From Terriglobia bacterium (GTDB lineage Bacteria > Acidobacteriota > Terriglobia > Terriglobales > Acidobacteriaceae), in assembly GCA_020073565.1 (NCBI GenBank), contig JAIQEY010000057.1, forward strand, positions 1 to 33,475: 33,475 nucleotides of DNA, written 5' to 3'. The notes under the pieces were generated by a model. It was not told the origin of the DNA. It saw only the letters and a list, made by a program, of their open reading frames with translations, and did no database searches. Both the position numbers and the translations under genes were made by a program. The first letter of the stretch is position 1, and the number at the start of each line of letters is the position of its first letter. Below are positions 18,124 through 25,874 of the stretch, piece by piece.

Positions 18124-18528
18124 TCACGCATAACGGTCTCCCTGACTGTGGTCCGCATACGGCTGGATGCGGAGCCCCCTGTGTTCAAAGCTGGGTCGCA
18201 GCTGCTTCAGGAATCCGTTACTCGCCATCGCCGCCGTGATGTAGTCAAGGTCCGCTTTCGTTCCAGACGGTCATCTTTGCGCTCGGAGTGTTTCCACTCA
18301 CCGTCCAGGCGTGCGATTTGCATTCGACCAGGATCGGGGGGGTTCGTCACTTCCCCAATCGAATTTTCTCGGTTTCTTTTTCTCTCCAACGCCGACGGGA
18401 ACCTTGAAGCCACGCACTAGAGCCAAGCCTTCACTTCTGAAATGCTCGCGGACCAGTTCTTCGAAGTCGTGTCCGACATGCGCGTTGCTGATGGCACCGA
18501 CGCGTTGAAAATTACTAGCGTTCATCAC
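18124..18528 (-). pseudogene. PD-(D/E)XK nuclease-like gene, frameshifted and probably truncated
   Basis: Starting at GTG 18528 or ATG 18525, the frame reads NAHVGHDFEELVREHFRSEG and continues to KFDWGSDEPP. Here a run of seven C bases (near 18342-18348) breaks the frame. Removing one C restores ILVECKSHAWT and NTPSAKMTVWNE. Together these give D...ECK, the metal-binding core of a restriction-like nuclease. After WNE (about 18250) the frame stops within four codons. Skipping one A there opens a further 40 or so codons ending at TGA 18124-18126, but these do not resemble the family and may be unrelated DNA. The gene lies 24 bases after qatD and just before TIR-APAZ, on the same strand. It is a decayed gene or carries assembly errors in homopolymers. 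Confidence 0.7.
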
Positions 18529-18552
18529 GCCTTCTTCCGAATCGCACGCAGA

Positions 18553-19281
18553 TCACTCAGCACACAACTTGCGAAAATTGTCGCGTACCACCTGCTCAGC
18601 CGATTCCTCCGATAGATTCCAGAGTCTGCCAAGATCGCGGACGGCTCCTTCAACGCTCCAGGGCATGATGCTCTTGCCATCAACTTGAGCAAACGGACCG
18701 TCTGATTCCGTAAGAACGCGCTCCCGAGGCATACGCGTCACCAATGATCGTCCTCGCTGGCCGGCCAGCATTCCCGGTCCAACGCTGAACCAGCAGCCAA
18801 GAGATATTGCGCGGTTGAGATCCCGTACACTGCCGGAAAACCAGTGCAGGACCGCCGTTCCGGCGTTAGGGAAAGCCTCCAGTACATTGAGTACCTCGCC
18901 GCTCGCGCGTCGGCTATGGATTGACATGACACGGCCACCCGCGTCTGAACATCGCATTAGGATATGCTCGAGAGTTTCGCGTTGGCTTTGCCACTGTGAA
19001 CGAAACTCCGGACTGCCATCGAGGCCAATCTCCCCGACGTAACGCGTACCCGGCAATAATTCGTCAAACAACGCCAGTTCGCCCATCCGCTGGTGAGCAA
19101 GCTGCGGATGCAAGCCGAGGGCAGTCCGAACCCGCTGTGCATTGACGGCGAGCGCTGCGGTCTTTTCCCATGCAGACGGTGTGGTCGTCACAGAAAGTAT
19201 GTAGAGGCCGCGCTTCTCGCATTCATCCCTCACGGCGGCTGGGTCGGAGTAAAGATCCAGATGACAATGGAAGTCGATCAC
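18553..19281 (-). CDS. qatD: QatD, TatD-family metal-dependent hydrolase
   Basis: I start it at GTG 19281, which overlaps the qatC stop (GTGA) and gives the classic MIDFHCHLDLY beginning; an ORF start 51 bases upstream would add a stretch unlike TatD. The product has 242 residues. All expected metal ligands of TatD nucleases are visible: H5 and H7 (HCH), E84 (VGEIGLDG), H122 (SIHSRRA), H146 (LHWFSGS) and D194 (ESDGPF). TatD enzymes are DNases or phosphodiesterases on a TIM barrel. Within QatABCD, a four-gene antiphage system found by neighbourhood analysis and tested in E. coli, the exact substrate of QatD is not known to me. It should act in the cytoplasm with the QueC-like QatC. Confidence 0.92.
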   Translation of the reverse strand: MIDFHCHLDLYSDPAAVRDECEKRGLYILSVTTTPSAWEKTAALAVNAQRVRTALGLHPQLAHQRMGELALFDELLPGTRYVGEIGLDGSPEFRSQWQSQRETLEHILMRCSDAGGRVMSIHSRRASGEVLNVLEAFPNAGTAVLHWFSGSVRDLNRAISLGCWFSVGPGMLAGQRGRSLVTRMPRERVLTESDGPFAQVDGKSIMPWSVEGAVRDLGRLWNLSEESAEQVVRDNFRKLCAE

Positions 19282-20555
19282 TTCACACCATGCGCTTTCA
19301 ATAGCGAATCCAGCTCTTCCAATCCGCGGCAAACCATGGCCTCAAGTGTCTGGACATCACCCAGAGCCGCCGTGCTCAGTGCCGTCCCCACCCAGTCTTG
19401 AATCCCGCTGGCCCGCACTTCCAGAATTGCCATCGCGACCGAGCGCACATCATCGAAACCGGAATGATCCTCATCGTCGCGTCCCAGGTGTTCGTATATG
19501 TATTCTGTATCGTCCTCCACACCGGACTTAAGAAAGGCCGCTCTTCGGACGAGGCACGGGACACAACGGCCGCAGTGCTTGTACCCGAAGTGCTTATAGC
19601 GCCCGCAACTGATGCTTCGGATCGCGTTCGCCAGCAGCAGATCCTGATCCTCGCATTCCTTCAGCATCTCGCCTTTTGTCTTGACCTGATATGGGTTTTC
19701 TATACGGACCCGCAGGCCGGCAGCGTTCAGCAGTTCTTGAACGAGGCCGAGAAATTCCGGGTGCGTCGTGCGCGTACTCAGACTTCCCAGCCGTGCGTCT
19801 GTCAGAGGAGGATTGATCGAAATGAAACCGTTTTCGCAAACGTACAGCGTCACGCCCTCCCCTGCGTGATAACGTTCAAGAGCAGTGGCCGCCAGGACGC
19901 CGCACGCAAGGAAAATGAGAGACCGCGCTCGTTGCGAAGGAGGCGTTTCCGGGTCCGGGACTTGCGCATTGTGATTGATCTGAAGGTGCCGCAATCCGCC
20001 ACCGATGACCTGCGCGAAATGCCGTTGATTCTCGGCATCCCCGCGCACTGTGTGACTGACGGCAACCGGACGGTGGCCAGCAGCGACCAGATCAATGGCC
20101 CCCACAAGACTGTCGAGGCCTCCTGACAGCAGGACGACGCTGTCCTCTATCGGCCGCCCGGGTTCTGGGTCAGGCGTTGGATGAATTCCGCCACCGAGGA
20201 ATCCGACTTGCCATTTATCCGTTGTCAGGAAACCGAGCAAGTGATTTACGAACTCGCGTTGGCTGTTCCAGAAAACGGGATCAACTACGGCCACTTCCAG
20301 CTCGAATTCCCGTGTCCATCCGTCAGGACTTTCGCTTCGGTGACCAGCGAGATCGGCCGCGGTCACGGATAGCGCGAGCGACAGAAAGTCCCACGCACGC
20401 GCGGCAGGCACGAGTTTGTCCCTTACGATCTGGTACTTTATCGCCCCGCCGACGCTGCCACGATTTTCCGTCGTGGCGCCGTCGTACAAAACCACACCTA
20501 ACGTTTCCTCCGTATCGCTAAAGGGATGATCTTTGAGGGCACAGACAAGTTTCAT
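19278..20555 (-). CDS. qatC: QatC, QueC-like PP-loop ATPase
   Basis: This 425-residue protein has the PP-loop SGGLDS at residues 144-149. Near the C-terminus it has a Cys cluster (C317, then C328, C331 and C334) matching the zinc site of QueC. QueC makes the nitrile of 7-cyano-7-deazaguanine. Related enzymes in defence systems form amide or nitrile links on a partner protein or base. About 140 residues lie before the PP-loop, absent from housekeeping QueC (about 230 residues) and typical of the longer defence versions. The ATG at 20555 overlaps the qatB stop, and its own stop overlaps the qatD start, so this is the third gene of a coupled four-gene unit. QatB is a plausible modification target (inference). 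Confidence 0.92.
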   Translation of the reverse strand: MKLVCALKDHPFSDTEETLGVVLYDGATTENRGSVGGAIKYQIVRDKLVPAARAWDFLSLALSVTAADLAGHRSESPDGWTREFELEVAVVDPVFWNSQREFVNHLLGFLTTDKWQVGFLGGGIHPTPDPEPGRPIEDSVVLLSGGLDSLVGAIDLVAAGHRPVAVSHTVRGDAENQRHFAQVIGGGLRHLQINHNAQVPDPETPPSQRARSLIFLACGVLAATALERYHAGEGVTLYVCENGFISINPPLTDARLGSLSTRTTHPEFLGLVQELLNAAGLRVRIENPYQVKTKGEMLKECEDQDLLLANAIRSISCGRYKHFGYKHCGRCVPCLVRRAAFLKSGVEDDTEYIYEHLGRDDEDHSGFDDVRSVAMAILEVRASGIQDWVGTALSTAALGDVQTLEAMVCRGLEELDSLLKAHGVK

Positions 20556-21439
20556 TCCGTATATCCTTCAAAAACTTCCAGCGTATCGCGGAGAGCGGCC
20601 TGGACGATTTCCTTGACGCGACCTGCACTGATCCTCTGACCTGCCTCCCGCAACTTTCGGAACGAAGCTGCGATCGTCTCCTTTACGTAGTCTTTGACCT
20701 GTTTCAGTCGTGATAGCCCCGTGGCCGCCGAGGGCGCCTTGTCTTGAATCGTCTTGCCAAGATCAAGAGCAAACCGCAGGTACACATCGATCGCGACGAA
20801 TCGCTCGATCACAAACTCACGCTGTTCGGGGCTCAAGTTAAGGGGATCGGCCTCCTCGAATTTTGTCAGAAGTTCTGACATTGCGTCTCTGATGGCCGCG
20901 CGACTCGCTTCCGCATCTTGCGTGCCGTCAGCGGGACGAACAGCTTGCACGATCACGTCTATGACCTGACGTGCGGAGCGCCCAGAAAGGAGGACCGGGT
21001 CCAGAGCGCTGCCTGGCGCGGCGGCGTGACCGGCCGCAACAGAAGACAGTGCGTTGTACAGACCACCTGCCGTGGCGGCGGTCCCGCCAAAACGGCTTGC
21101 GGCAGTCCGTGCACCTCCGTAGCCGCCACGGACATAATGACCAAGGCCGCGCCGCATATCGGCGGCATCACCAGAACGGGCGAAGGTACCGAGACTGCGC
21201 CGAGCACCGCGAAATCGGGCCGCGGGAGCGATAGGAGAAACCGCAGGGGCAGGATTCGTCGGTGCCGGTGCGGCAGCAGATGCTGCCAGATCGATGCCTG
21301 GCTGATCAGCTTGGGTATCGGCCGGGGGCGCTGCGCCATCGTCTGCGGGAGGCTCTGCTGCCGGCACTGCATCCGGGACCCAGGGCGGAACCATGGGAAC
21401 GCCTCCCAGGGGACCTTTGCTAGACTGCGATGTTCCCAT
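20552..21439 (-). CDS. qatB: QatB, Qat antiphage system protein
   Basis: This 295-residue protein is placed mainly by its position between qatA and qatC and by family resemblance. It begins with a Pro/Ala-rich, probably disordered region (residues 1-70). A Gly/Ala/Arg-rich stretch follows (about 75-125), and then a helical C-terminal half with SGRSARQVIDVIVQAVRP and LSPEQREFVIERFV. It has no known catalytic motif. In Qat systems QatB accompanies the KAP ATPase and the QueC-like enzyme and is needed for defence, with no settled biochemical role known to me. The start overlaps the end of qatA by 20 bases and the stop overlaps qatC by four, so expression is tied to both. Confidence 0.85.
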   Translation of the reverse strand: MGTSQSSKGPLGGVPMVPPWVPDAVPAAEPPADDGAAPPADTQADQPGIDLAASAAAPAPTNPAPAVSPIAPAARFRGARRSLGTFARSGDAADMRRGLGHYVRGGYGGARTAASRFGGTAATAGGLYNALSSVAAGHAAAPGSALDPVLLSGRSARQVIDVIVQAVRPADGTQDAEASRAAIRDAMSELLTKFEEADPLNLSPEQREFVIERFVAIDVYLRFALDLGKTIQDKAPSAATGLSRLKQVKDYVKETIAASFRKLREAGQRISAGRVKEIVQAALRDTLEVFEGYTE

Positions 21440-23276
21440 CTTCCCTCCAGCGCTTTATCGCCGCTTTGACAGGCCGCGATAAACCAGCGACTTTATCCCA
21501 TGCATCGAAAACAGCTCTGGCCCATGGCTGGTCGCCGATCTTCGGCACAATATTCGGCTGTATCTGCGCCGCCGGACGTCCGGCAAGAAATGCCCCAACA
21601 CGAGATCCCTGCGGCGGATCGGCTTCCGCGGCGACCATGCAGGCCTCAAGGATAGGCGGCACACCCCATTCCTGCTCTTGCCGGGCGCGGTCAAGCAGGC
21701 GATCCATAATCACCGTCATTTCCGCGCGCGCCACTTTGGTCAAGCGATCCTTGAGGCCAGCTGCCATATCCGGATGCTCCAGCAACGCCGTGAGCAGGTC
21801 AGCCGCATCGGAAGAAAGCCGATCCTCCGGTGTGATCAGCGGTGCATGTTCACGGCTCACATACAGCACACCACGCAGATCGCGGCCCGCAAGGCGCGGG
21901 GACAGTGTCAACCATTCCTGAATAAAAGGATCATCCCAGGGTGGGGGCAATTCCAGCGTTTCTCCGGCATTTGCTCTCTCCTCCCATTCCGCGAGGAACA
22001 CCGGTTTGCCTTGATCATTTTCTGCAACCGCTTTTGTCAGCGCAGCGTACGCCTTCAGGTTACCGAGCCGTTCAAAAAGCAGCATCTTCGCAAGAACCGC
22101 TTCGTCCACTCCCACGCCGTGAGCTTTGGAAATCGCCATGCGGATGGAGAGAGCATTGAGAAATCGCTTAATCAACCGCGGATTTCCGGCGATACCGGAC
22201 GCCGTGGCCATCAATGGCGCCAAGCGGTCCGCCGTGTCGAATTGTCCGATCAGTTCGTTCGAAAACGTCCCATATAGAGATTGCAGAAAAGCGCGATCCA
22301 CGCGCTTGCCCTGCCACGTCTTCCCCAACTGCTCGCAAACCTTAGCGCGTATCTCTTCCCGGATGGAAGCGTCAAGGCCACTCTTCTCCACGAAGAGCAG
22401 CATCATGTATGCACGCACTTCCTGAGTGCCGAGCGGGGGCACTCTGATCGGCAATTGAACCAACTTGTCAAAATAGTTCGTCACCAGGTCATCGTCAACG
22501 TCCTGAAAGTGACGCCGTACCGCGTGCTTGATCATGGCGTCATCTGCAGCAATGACAAACGCGGTATTTTTCAGGAAGAGAAAAAGTCTGATCGCTTCCA
22601 GTGTCGAGATCGTGGTTTCCGGCAGGCAGCGATCAAGGTCGTCGATCAGGACGACCAAAGTCACCCCCATTGCCTCCAGCGTTTCCTCAAAATTCTGCCG
22701 CAGCGCATGGATCTCTTTTGGCGGAGATGTGCTCTTCTTGGCTGCCAGCAGCCCGGATGCGGCTCCTGCCACGCCACTCGCGGCGTGTTCCATCTCGCCT
22801 ACAGCCTGCTGATCAATCCCGCCTGAAGCCACCCTTTGTCCCAGACCCCACAACTCACCAAGCAATCCTACGGGCGGCAAGCCGACGGACAGCGAAACGG
22901 CGGAACCAGCAACAAGCTTTGCCAGCCGAAACCAGTTAATGCGCTCCAGAAATTCTTTAGCTTTTTCGACTCCCTTTTTCCGATTCTCCGCTTCCGTCGC
23001 CAGAGTGGAAGCAATGACTTCCATCAGCGCCGCTCTGGCGTCGTCGTATCCCTGATACAGCCACGCATTGAATTCAACGAAAATAAATTCCGAATTCTCC
23101 CGCCGGCCGAGGGATCGGCGGATCAACCTGATCATCGACGACTTCCCGACACCCCAAGCACCGGACACGCCAATTGAAATCGGCTGCGCCTGCGCCTGAA
23201 CAACAATCTCGGCGACCGTATCGGCGACGCCGGTGAAATTCAGGAAATCTAGTTCTGTTTCGTTGTCTGTCCACAT
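21420..23276 (-). CDS. qatA: QatA, KAP-family P-loop NTPase
   Basis: This 618-residue protein is a KAP NTPase. Walker A is SGAWGVGKSS at residues 38-47. FNAWLYQGYDD (69-79) is a KAP hallmark, and Walker B LIDDLDRCLPE lies near 210-222. A hydrophobic stretch at about 119-139 sits in the insertion where KAP proteins often carry membrane helices, so it may attach to the inner membrane. KAP ATPases are mechanical or signalling STAND-like ATPases. In Qat systems QatA probably senses infection or drives the response (inference). It is the first gene of the minus-strand string. About 240 bases separate it from the next gene upstream, which is where its promoter should be. All key ATPase residues look intact. 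Confidence 0.92.
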   Translation of the reverse strand: MWTDNETELDFLNFTGVADTVAEIVVQAQAQPISIGVSGAWGVGKSSMIRLIRRSLGRRENSEFIFVEFNAWLYQGYDDARAALMEVIASTLATEAENRKKGVEKAKEFLERINWFRLAKLVAGSAVSLSVGLPPVGLLGELWGLGQRVASGGIDQQAVGEMEHAASGVAGAASGLLAAKKSTSPPKEIHALRQNFEETLEAMGVTLVVLIDDLDRCLPETTISTLEAIRLFLFLKNTAFVIAADDAMIKHAVRRHFQDVDDDLVTNYFDKLVQLPIRVPPLGTQEVRAYMMLLFVEKSGLDASIREEIRAKVCEQLGKTWQGKRVDRAFLQSLYGTFSNELIGQFDTADRLAPLMATASGIAGNPRLIKRFLNALSIRMAISKAHGVGVDEAVLAKMLLFERLGNLKAYAALTKAVAENDQGKPVFLAEWEERANAGETLELPPPWDDPFIQEWLTLSPRLAGRDLRGVLYVSREHAPLITPEDRLSSDAADLLTALLEHPDMAAGLKDRLTKVARAEMTVIMDRLLDRARQEQEWGVPPILEACMVAAEADPPQGSRVGAFLAGRPAAQIQPNIVPKIGDQPWARAVFDAWDKVAGLSRPVKAAIKRWREDGNIAV

Positions 23277-23325
23277 AGCAATATCTATTGTTTCTTATCG
23301 AACGGGATCTAACGCACCATTTTCC

Positions 23326-23342
23326 CGGAGCAAACAACTCCG
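23326..23342. promoter_or_regulatory. Short inverted repeat upstream of qatA
   Basis: CGGAG and CTCCG flank a seven-base centre (CAAACAA), 50-66 bases before the qatA start. It lies in the only gene-free gap at the head of the minus-strand string (23277-23518), so it could be an operator or a small hairpin in the leader. A five-base arm is weak evidence and I see no convincing -35/-10 pair. Confidence 0.25.
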
Positions 23343-23518
23343 CATTTTCTATTTTAAAGGACAGTGAAGAAAAAGCGAACTTGATTCGGTGTGTGAAGCA
23401 AAGGCTGCGTTCCTGCGCTGCTGCACGTAAGTGTTGCTCTGGCAGGAACTGACCGCCGTGCTGTCTAGGCCTCTGCAGAATTCCGCGCGCGAAATACGGC
23501 ATCAAACACTGAACTACC

Positions 23519-24211
23519 TCACGCAGGCGGCTGATAAAGCTGATTGATGATCTCGCTGACAATCTGAAATGACCGCAGTGCCCAGTTGTGAAGGTCCGTG
23601 CTTCCGTGTGCATAATCGTTTCTTAGCATCGGCAAGAGGTCAGGTAGCATTTTCACCTAATCCCAGTCGAGGTCCTCCGCTGTAATCTTTATGTCCGATT
23701 CGTCCCATGTGACCTCGGCGAGCTTCTTCTCCGACGCTTCGCGCAGCTTTTCCATCTGCACGCGGCTCCTGCTCCTGATCTCGCCGCGGTTCTGCCACGC
23801 CGAGAAGCCCTCGTTCTTCACAAGCCCGTGCTCGACTGCGTATTTCAGGAAAGAACGCAGCGTCGGTCTTTTCTCCTTGATTTTGCCCGTCCTGACTTCC
23901 TCCTTTAGCCGCTCACGCAAGGCCAGTTCCAGGCACGCAAGGCTGTGGTGTTCCGCCACCGGGTAAAAACGTTAAACGAACCACGCATACAAGTACACAT
24001 TCCTTGCCGTCTCGAACTGCAGCACGATCTCCTGCGGTACGCCCGCATGCAACACATAGGCTGATATCTGTTCATGGTGATCAGTCAGCTCGATGAAGCG
24101 GGACGTTCCGTCTATCCGGTCAACCCTGACGAACATAGTGTTGCGTGGATCAGCTTCACACACGTACTCTGCCGGCCTAAGCCTCTCGGGGTCGAAGTTC
24201 AGTTCCGTCAT
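23519..24211 (-). pseudogene. HEPN-like gene interrupted by two in-frame stop codons
   Basis: One reading frame runs from ATG 24211 to TGA 23519-23521 (231 codons) with only two interruptions. TAA at 23972-23974 sits between YAWFV and RFYPVAEHHS. TAG at 23657-23659 sits between AEDLDWD and VKMLPDLLPM. Similarity to the family as I remember it is continuous across both stops. The region before the first stop (ETARNVYLYAWFV) runs directly into the next block, where a Tyr codon would be expected. The last piece has LRNDYAHGSTDLHN, with R-x4-H as in HEPN RNases. So this is a single gene of about 228 sense codons with two nonsense mutations, not three small genes. There is no frameshift. It lies upstream of qatA on the same strand and is divergent from abiV. 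Confidence 0.78.
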
Positions 24212-24306
24212 CGTTAGTCTTTCCAGCCGGGCCTACGTCTTGGCTATGAGGCAACGCACAAGCTGGTGATAGCTCGTAATTGTCTCAACCTTATAGAATA
24301 CGACCC

Positions 24307-24909
24307 ATGGACTTGGACATCGATGAGTTAATTGTGGAACCGGGACATTTCGTCGTTGCCCCTGACAAACGCTTTCGGCTAGCCGGCGATGGCAAAGGAG
24401 CGAGGCTTGACATCTTCAGAGATCCTGATGACGCCAAGAGGATCTACGCAGCTTATGCACGTTGTTACAACAACGCAGCCGAACTCATTGGCGACGCTGA
24501 AATCCTTTTCGAGGCCAAGAGGTTCGCTCGTGCTTGCGCATTGGCCATCACAGCTTGGGAGGAACTGGGGAAATCGCAAATCGCAGCAGACTACTATTCT
24601 GGGGTGCTCACGGACATTGAGTACAAGGCTGCCTTTAAGGAACATCGGCTCAAAACTGCATACCTGAATCGCGCTGGAGCGATCGATGGGACAGATTTTC
24701 TGACAGTGGCGTACAACACGACAATCGGCCACAAACTGGAGGGAGCCCGCCAGAAAGCCCTATACGCCTCGGATGACAACGTTCCGAGCAAGGAGATCAC
24801 CGACGATAACGCGAGAGACGTTATCAACAAGGTTAAGGCACATCTTGAATACATCAGGTTTGCTGAAGACTTCAACGGTCGCATTGGGTCAAAGGCATTA
24901 TTCAAATAA
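24307..24909 (+). CDS. AbiV-family abortive infection protein
   Basis: This protein has 200 residues from ATG 24307; a TTG at 24280 would add nine residues, and neither has a clear ribosome site. The hallmark is the helix around residues 67-88, FEAKRFARACALAITAWEEL followed by GK, which matches AbiV and related HEPN-like proteins. A second helical region follows (INKVKAHLEYIRFAEDF). Lactococcal AbiV arrests phage development late in infection by blocking translation, and it binds a phage early protein. This homologue keeps the diagnostic helix but has no obvious R-x4-H, so ribonuclease activity is not evident. It is transcribed away from the broken HEPN gene and lies 146 bases before another HEPN-motif gene on the same strand. 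Confidence 0.83.
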   Translation: MDLDIDELIVEPGHFVVAPDKRFRLAGDGKGARLDIFRDPDDAKRIYAAYARCYNNAAELIGDAEILFEAKRFARACALAITAWEELGKSQIAADYYSGVLTDIEYKAAFKEHRLKTAYLNRAGAIDGTDFLTVAYNTTIGHKLEGARQKALYASDDNVPSKEITDDNARDVINKVKAHLEYIRFAEDFNGRIGSKALFK

Positions 24910-25055
24910 CTTCCGTTTCGAGGCTGTACATCTCGTAGCTCGCCTGCCTGATGACTGGTCGGTCCGCTTTGACGAGGCGACTGTTCGCCGAAATATCAAC
25001 TCAAGGCGGCCCACGAACCTGCTGTTGCCTTGATTGATGAGGAGGGCATTGTCAT

Positions 25056-25874
25056 ATGACCGGGATGCCAACGAACTTCAGCTTCCCGTCAAAGCGCAAA
25101 CTCTTCCGGTATCTCGGGGAGACAGATGCGATGGTGGAGCTTACCGAACTCGCGACGCGATCCTTCACGGCGTCCGCCAAACAATCGGGTGACGTTAGCG
25201 CTTTTGTCGCCGGCCAGTCGCAGCAATATGACATCTGCGTGAACCTCGCAGAGCTGGACCTTCTCTCGCGCCACCTGAGCAGAAGCTACATCGTCACGGT
25301 TTATCAGTCGGCGGAGCGCTTCTTCCATGAGTTCCGGCAGGAACATGTTGCCTTATATCAGAAGGAGTGGCTTGGAGATGCCAACAGCATTGATCCGCTC
25401 ACGGTGACGCTGCGGAATGTTACCGCCAGCGAAAGTGAATCGGAGAAACAGATCGGGCCAGACCTTATCTCCCGTTTTCAGTATTACCGCATCGTACGGA
25501 ATTGGATTGTGCATACCAAGGAGTCAGATATAAGCAAGCCACAGGCAAAGTTCTCTGAAATCGTTCCTTATTCAGTCGAGCACCAGGAAAAGTTTCGCTC
25601 AATCGATGCGCCCAATCCGCCGGCTGGGATGTGCTTCGATGACTTTATCTACTTTTCACGTCTGACGAAGCTGATCGCCGAAAAACTTTGCCACATCGCA
25701 CAGCCACCCCTTGACCATTGGACACGGAATTTCCCGCTGACGCGCTTCAAACGGCTGTCGATGAACGCGGCCCGGATGCGAAATGCGGTTGCGGGTCGGT
25801 TGCAGACTCAATACGGTATGGATGCCCCCACGGCAAAATGGATTGCCGATGAACTCTGTGGCTCACTGGCGTAA
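25056..25874 (+). CDS. Uncharacterised protein with HEPN-type R-x4-H motif
   Basis: I do not recognise the family. The 272-residue product is helical and cytoplasmic. Residues 148-153 read RNWIVH within YYRIVRNWIVHTKE, the R-x4-H arrangement of catalytic HEPN ribonucleases. Helices before it (SYIVTVYQSAERFFHEFRQE) and after it (FIYFSRLTKLIAEKL) fit a HEPN four-helix bundle. GAGGAGGG about ten bases upstream of ATG 25056 is a strong ribosome site. The last 15 bases of the gene, including the stop TAA at 25872-25874, form the acceptor strand and part of the D arm of a tRNA-like structure. That overlap, and the known taste of HEPN toxins for tRNA anticodon loops, makes this a candidate tRNA-directed toxin (inference). 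Confidence 0.75.
   Translation: MTGMPTNFSFPSKRKLFRYLGETDAMVELTELATRSFTASAKQSGDVSAFVAGQSQQYDICVNLAELDLLSRHLSRSYIVTVYQSAERFFHEFRQEHVALYQKEWLGDANSIDPLTVTLRNVTASESESEKQIGPDLISRFQYYRIVRNWIVHTKESDISKPQAKFSEIVPYSVEHQEKFRSIDAPNPPAGMCFDDFIYFSRLTKLIAEKLCHIAQPPLDHWTRNFPLTRFKRLSMNAARMRNAVAGRLQTQYGMDAPTAKWIADELCGSLA

Noticed and set aside
19398..20126. 242-codon plus-strand open frame opposite qatC
   Set aside because: It is a complementary shadow of the PP-loop protein, which has all expected motifs.
23074..23613. 179-codon minus-strand frame overlapping the start of qatA and the HEPN relic
   Set aside because: It reads the qatA Walker A region out of frame and the HEPN tail in another frame; it has no coherent domain.
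23519..24211. Genetic code with reassigned stop codons to explain the interrupted HEPN gene
   Set aside because: TAA, TAG and TGA all serve as normal gene ends elsewhere in the window (Mod, qatA and pAgo respectively), and other genes have no internal in-frame stops.
24212..24306. Sigma-70 promoter for the AbiV gene (TTGGCT with TGATAG, or TATAGAAT)
   Set aside because: The spacing is about 21 bases for the first pair, and the second has no matching -35 box at a usable distance.
24773..25033. 86-codon plus-strand frame running past the AbiV stop
   Set aside because: Most of it overlaps abiV in another frame and the unique tail has no recognisable motif or ribosome site.
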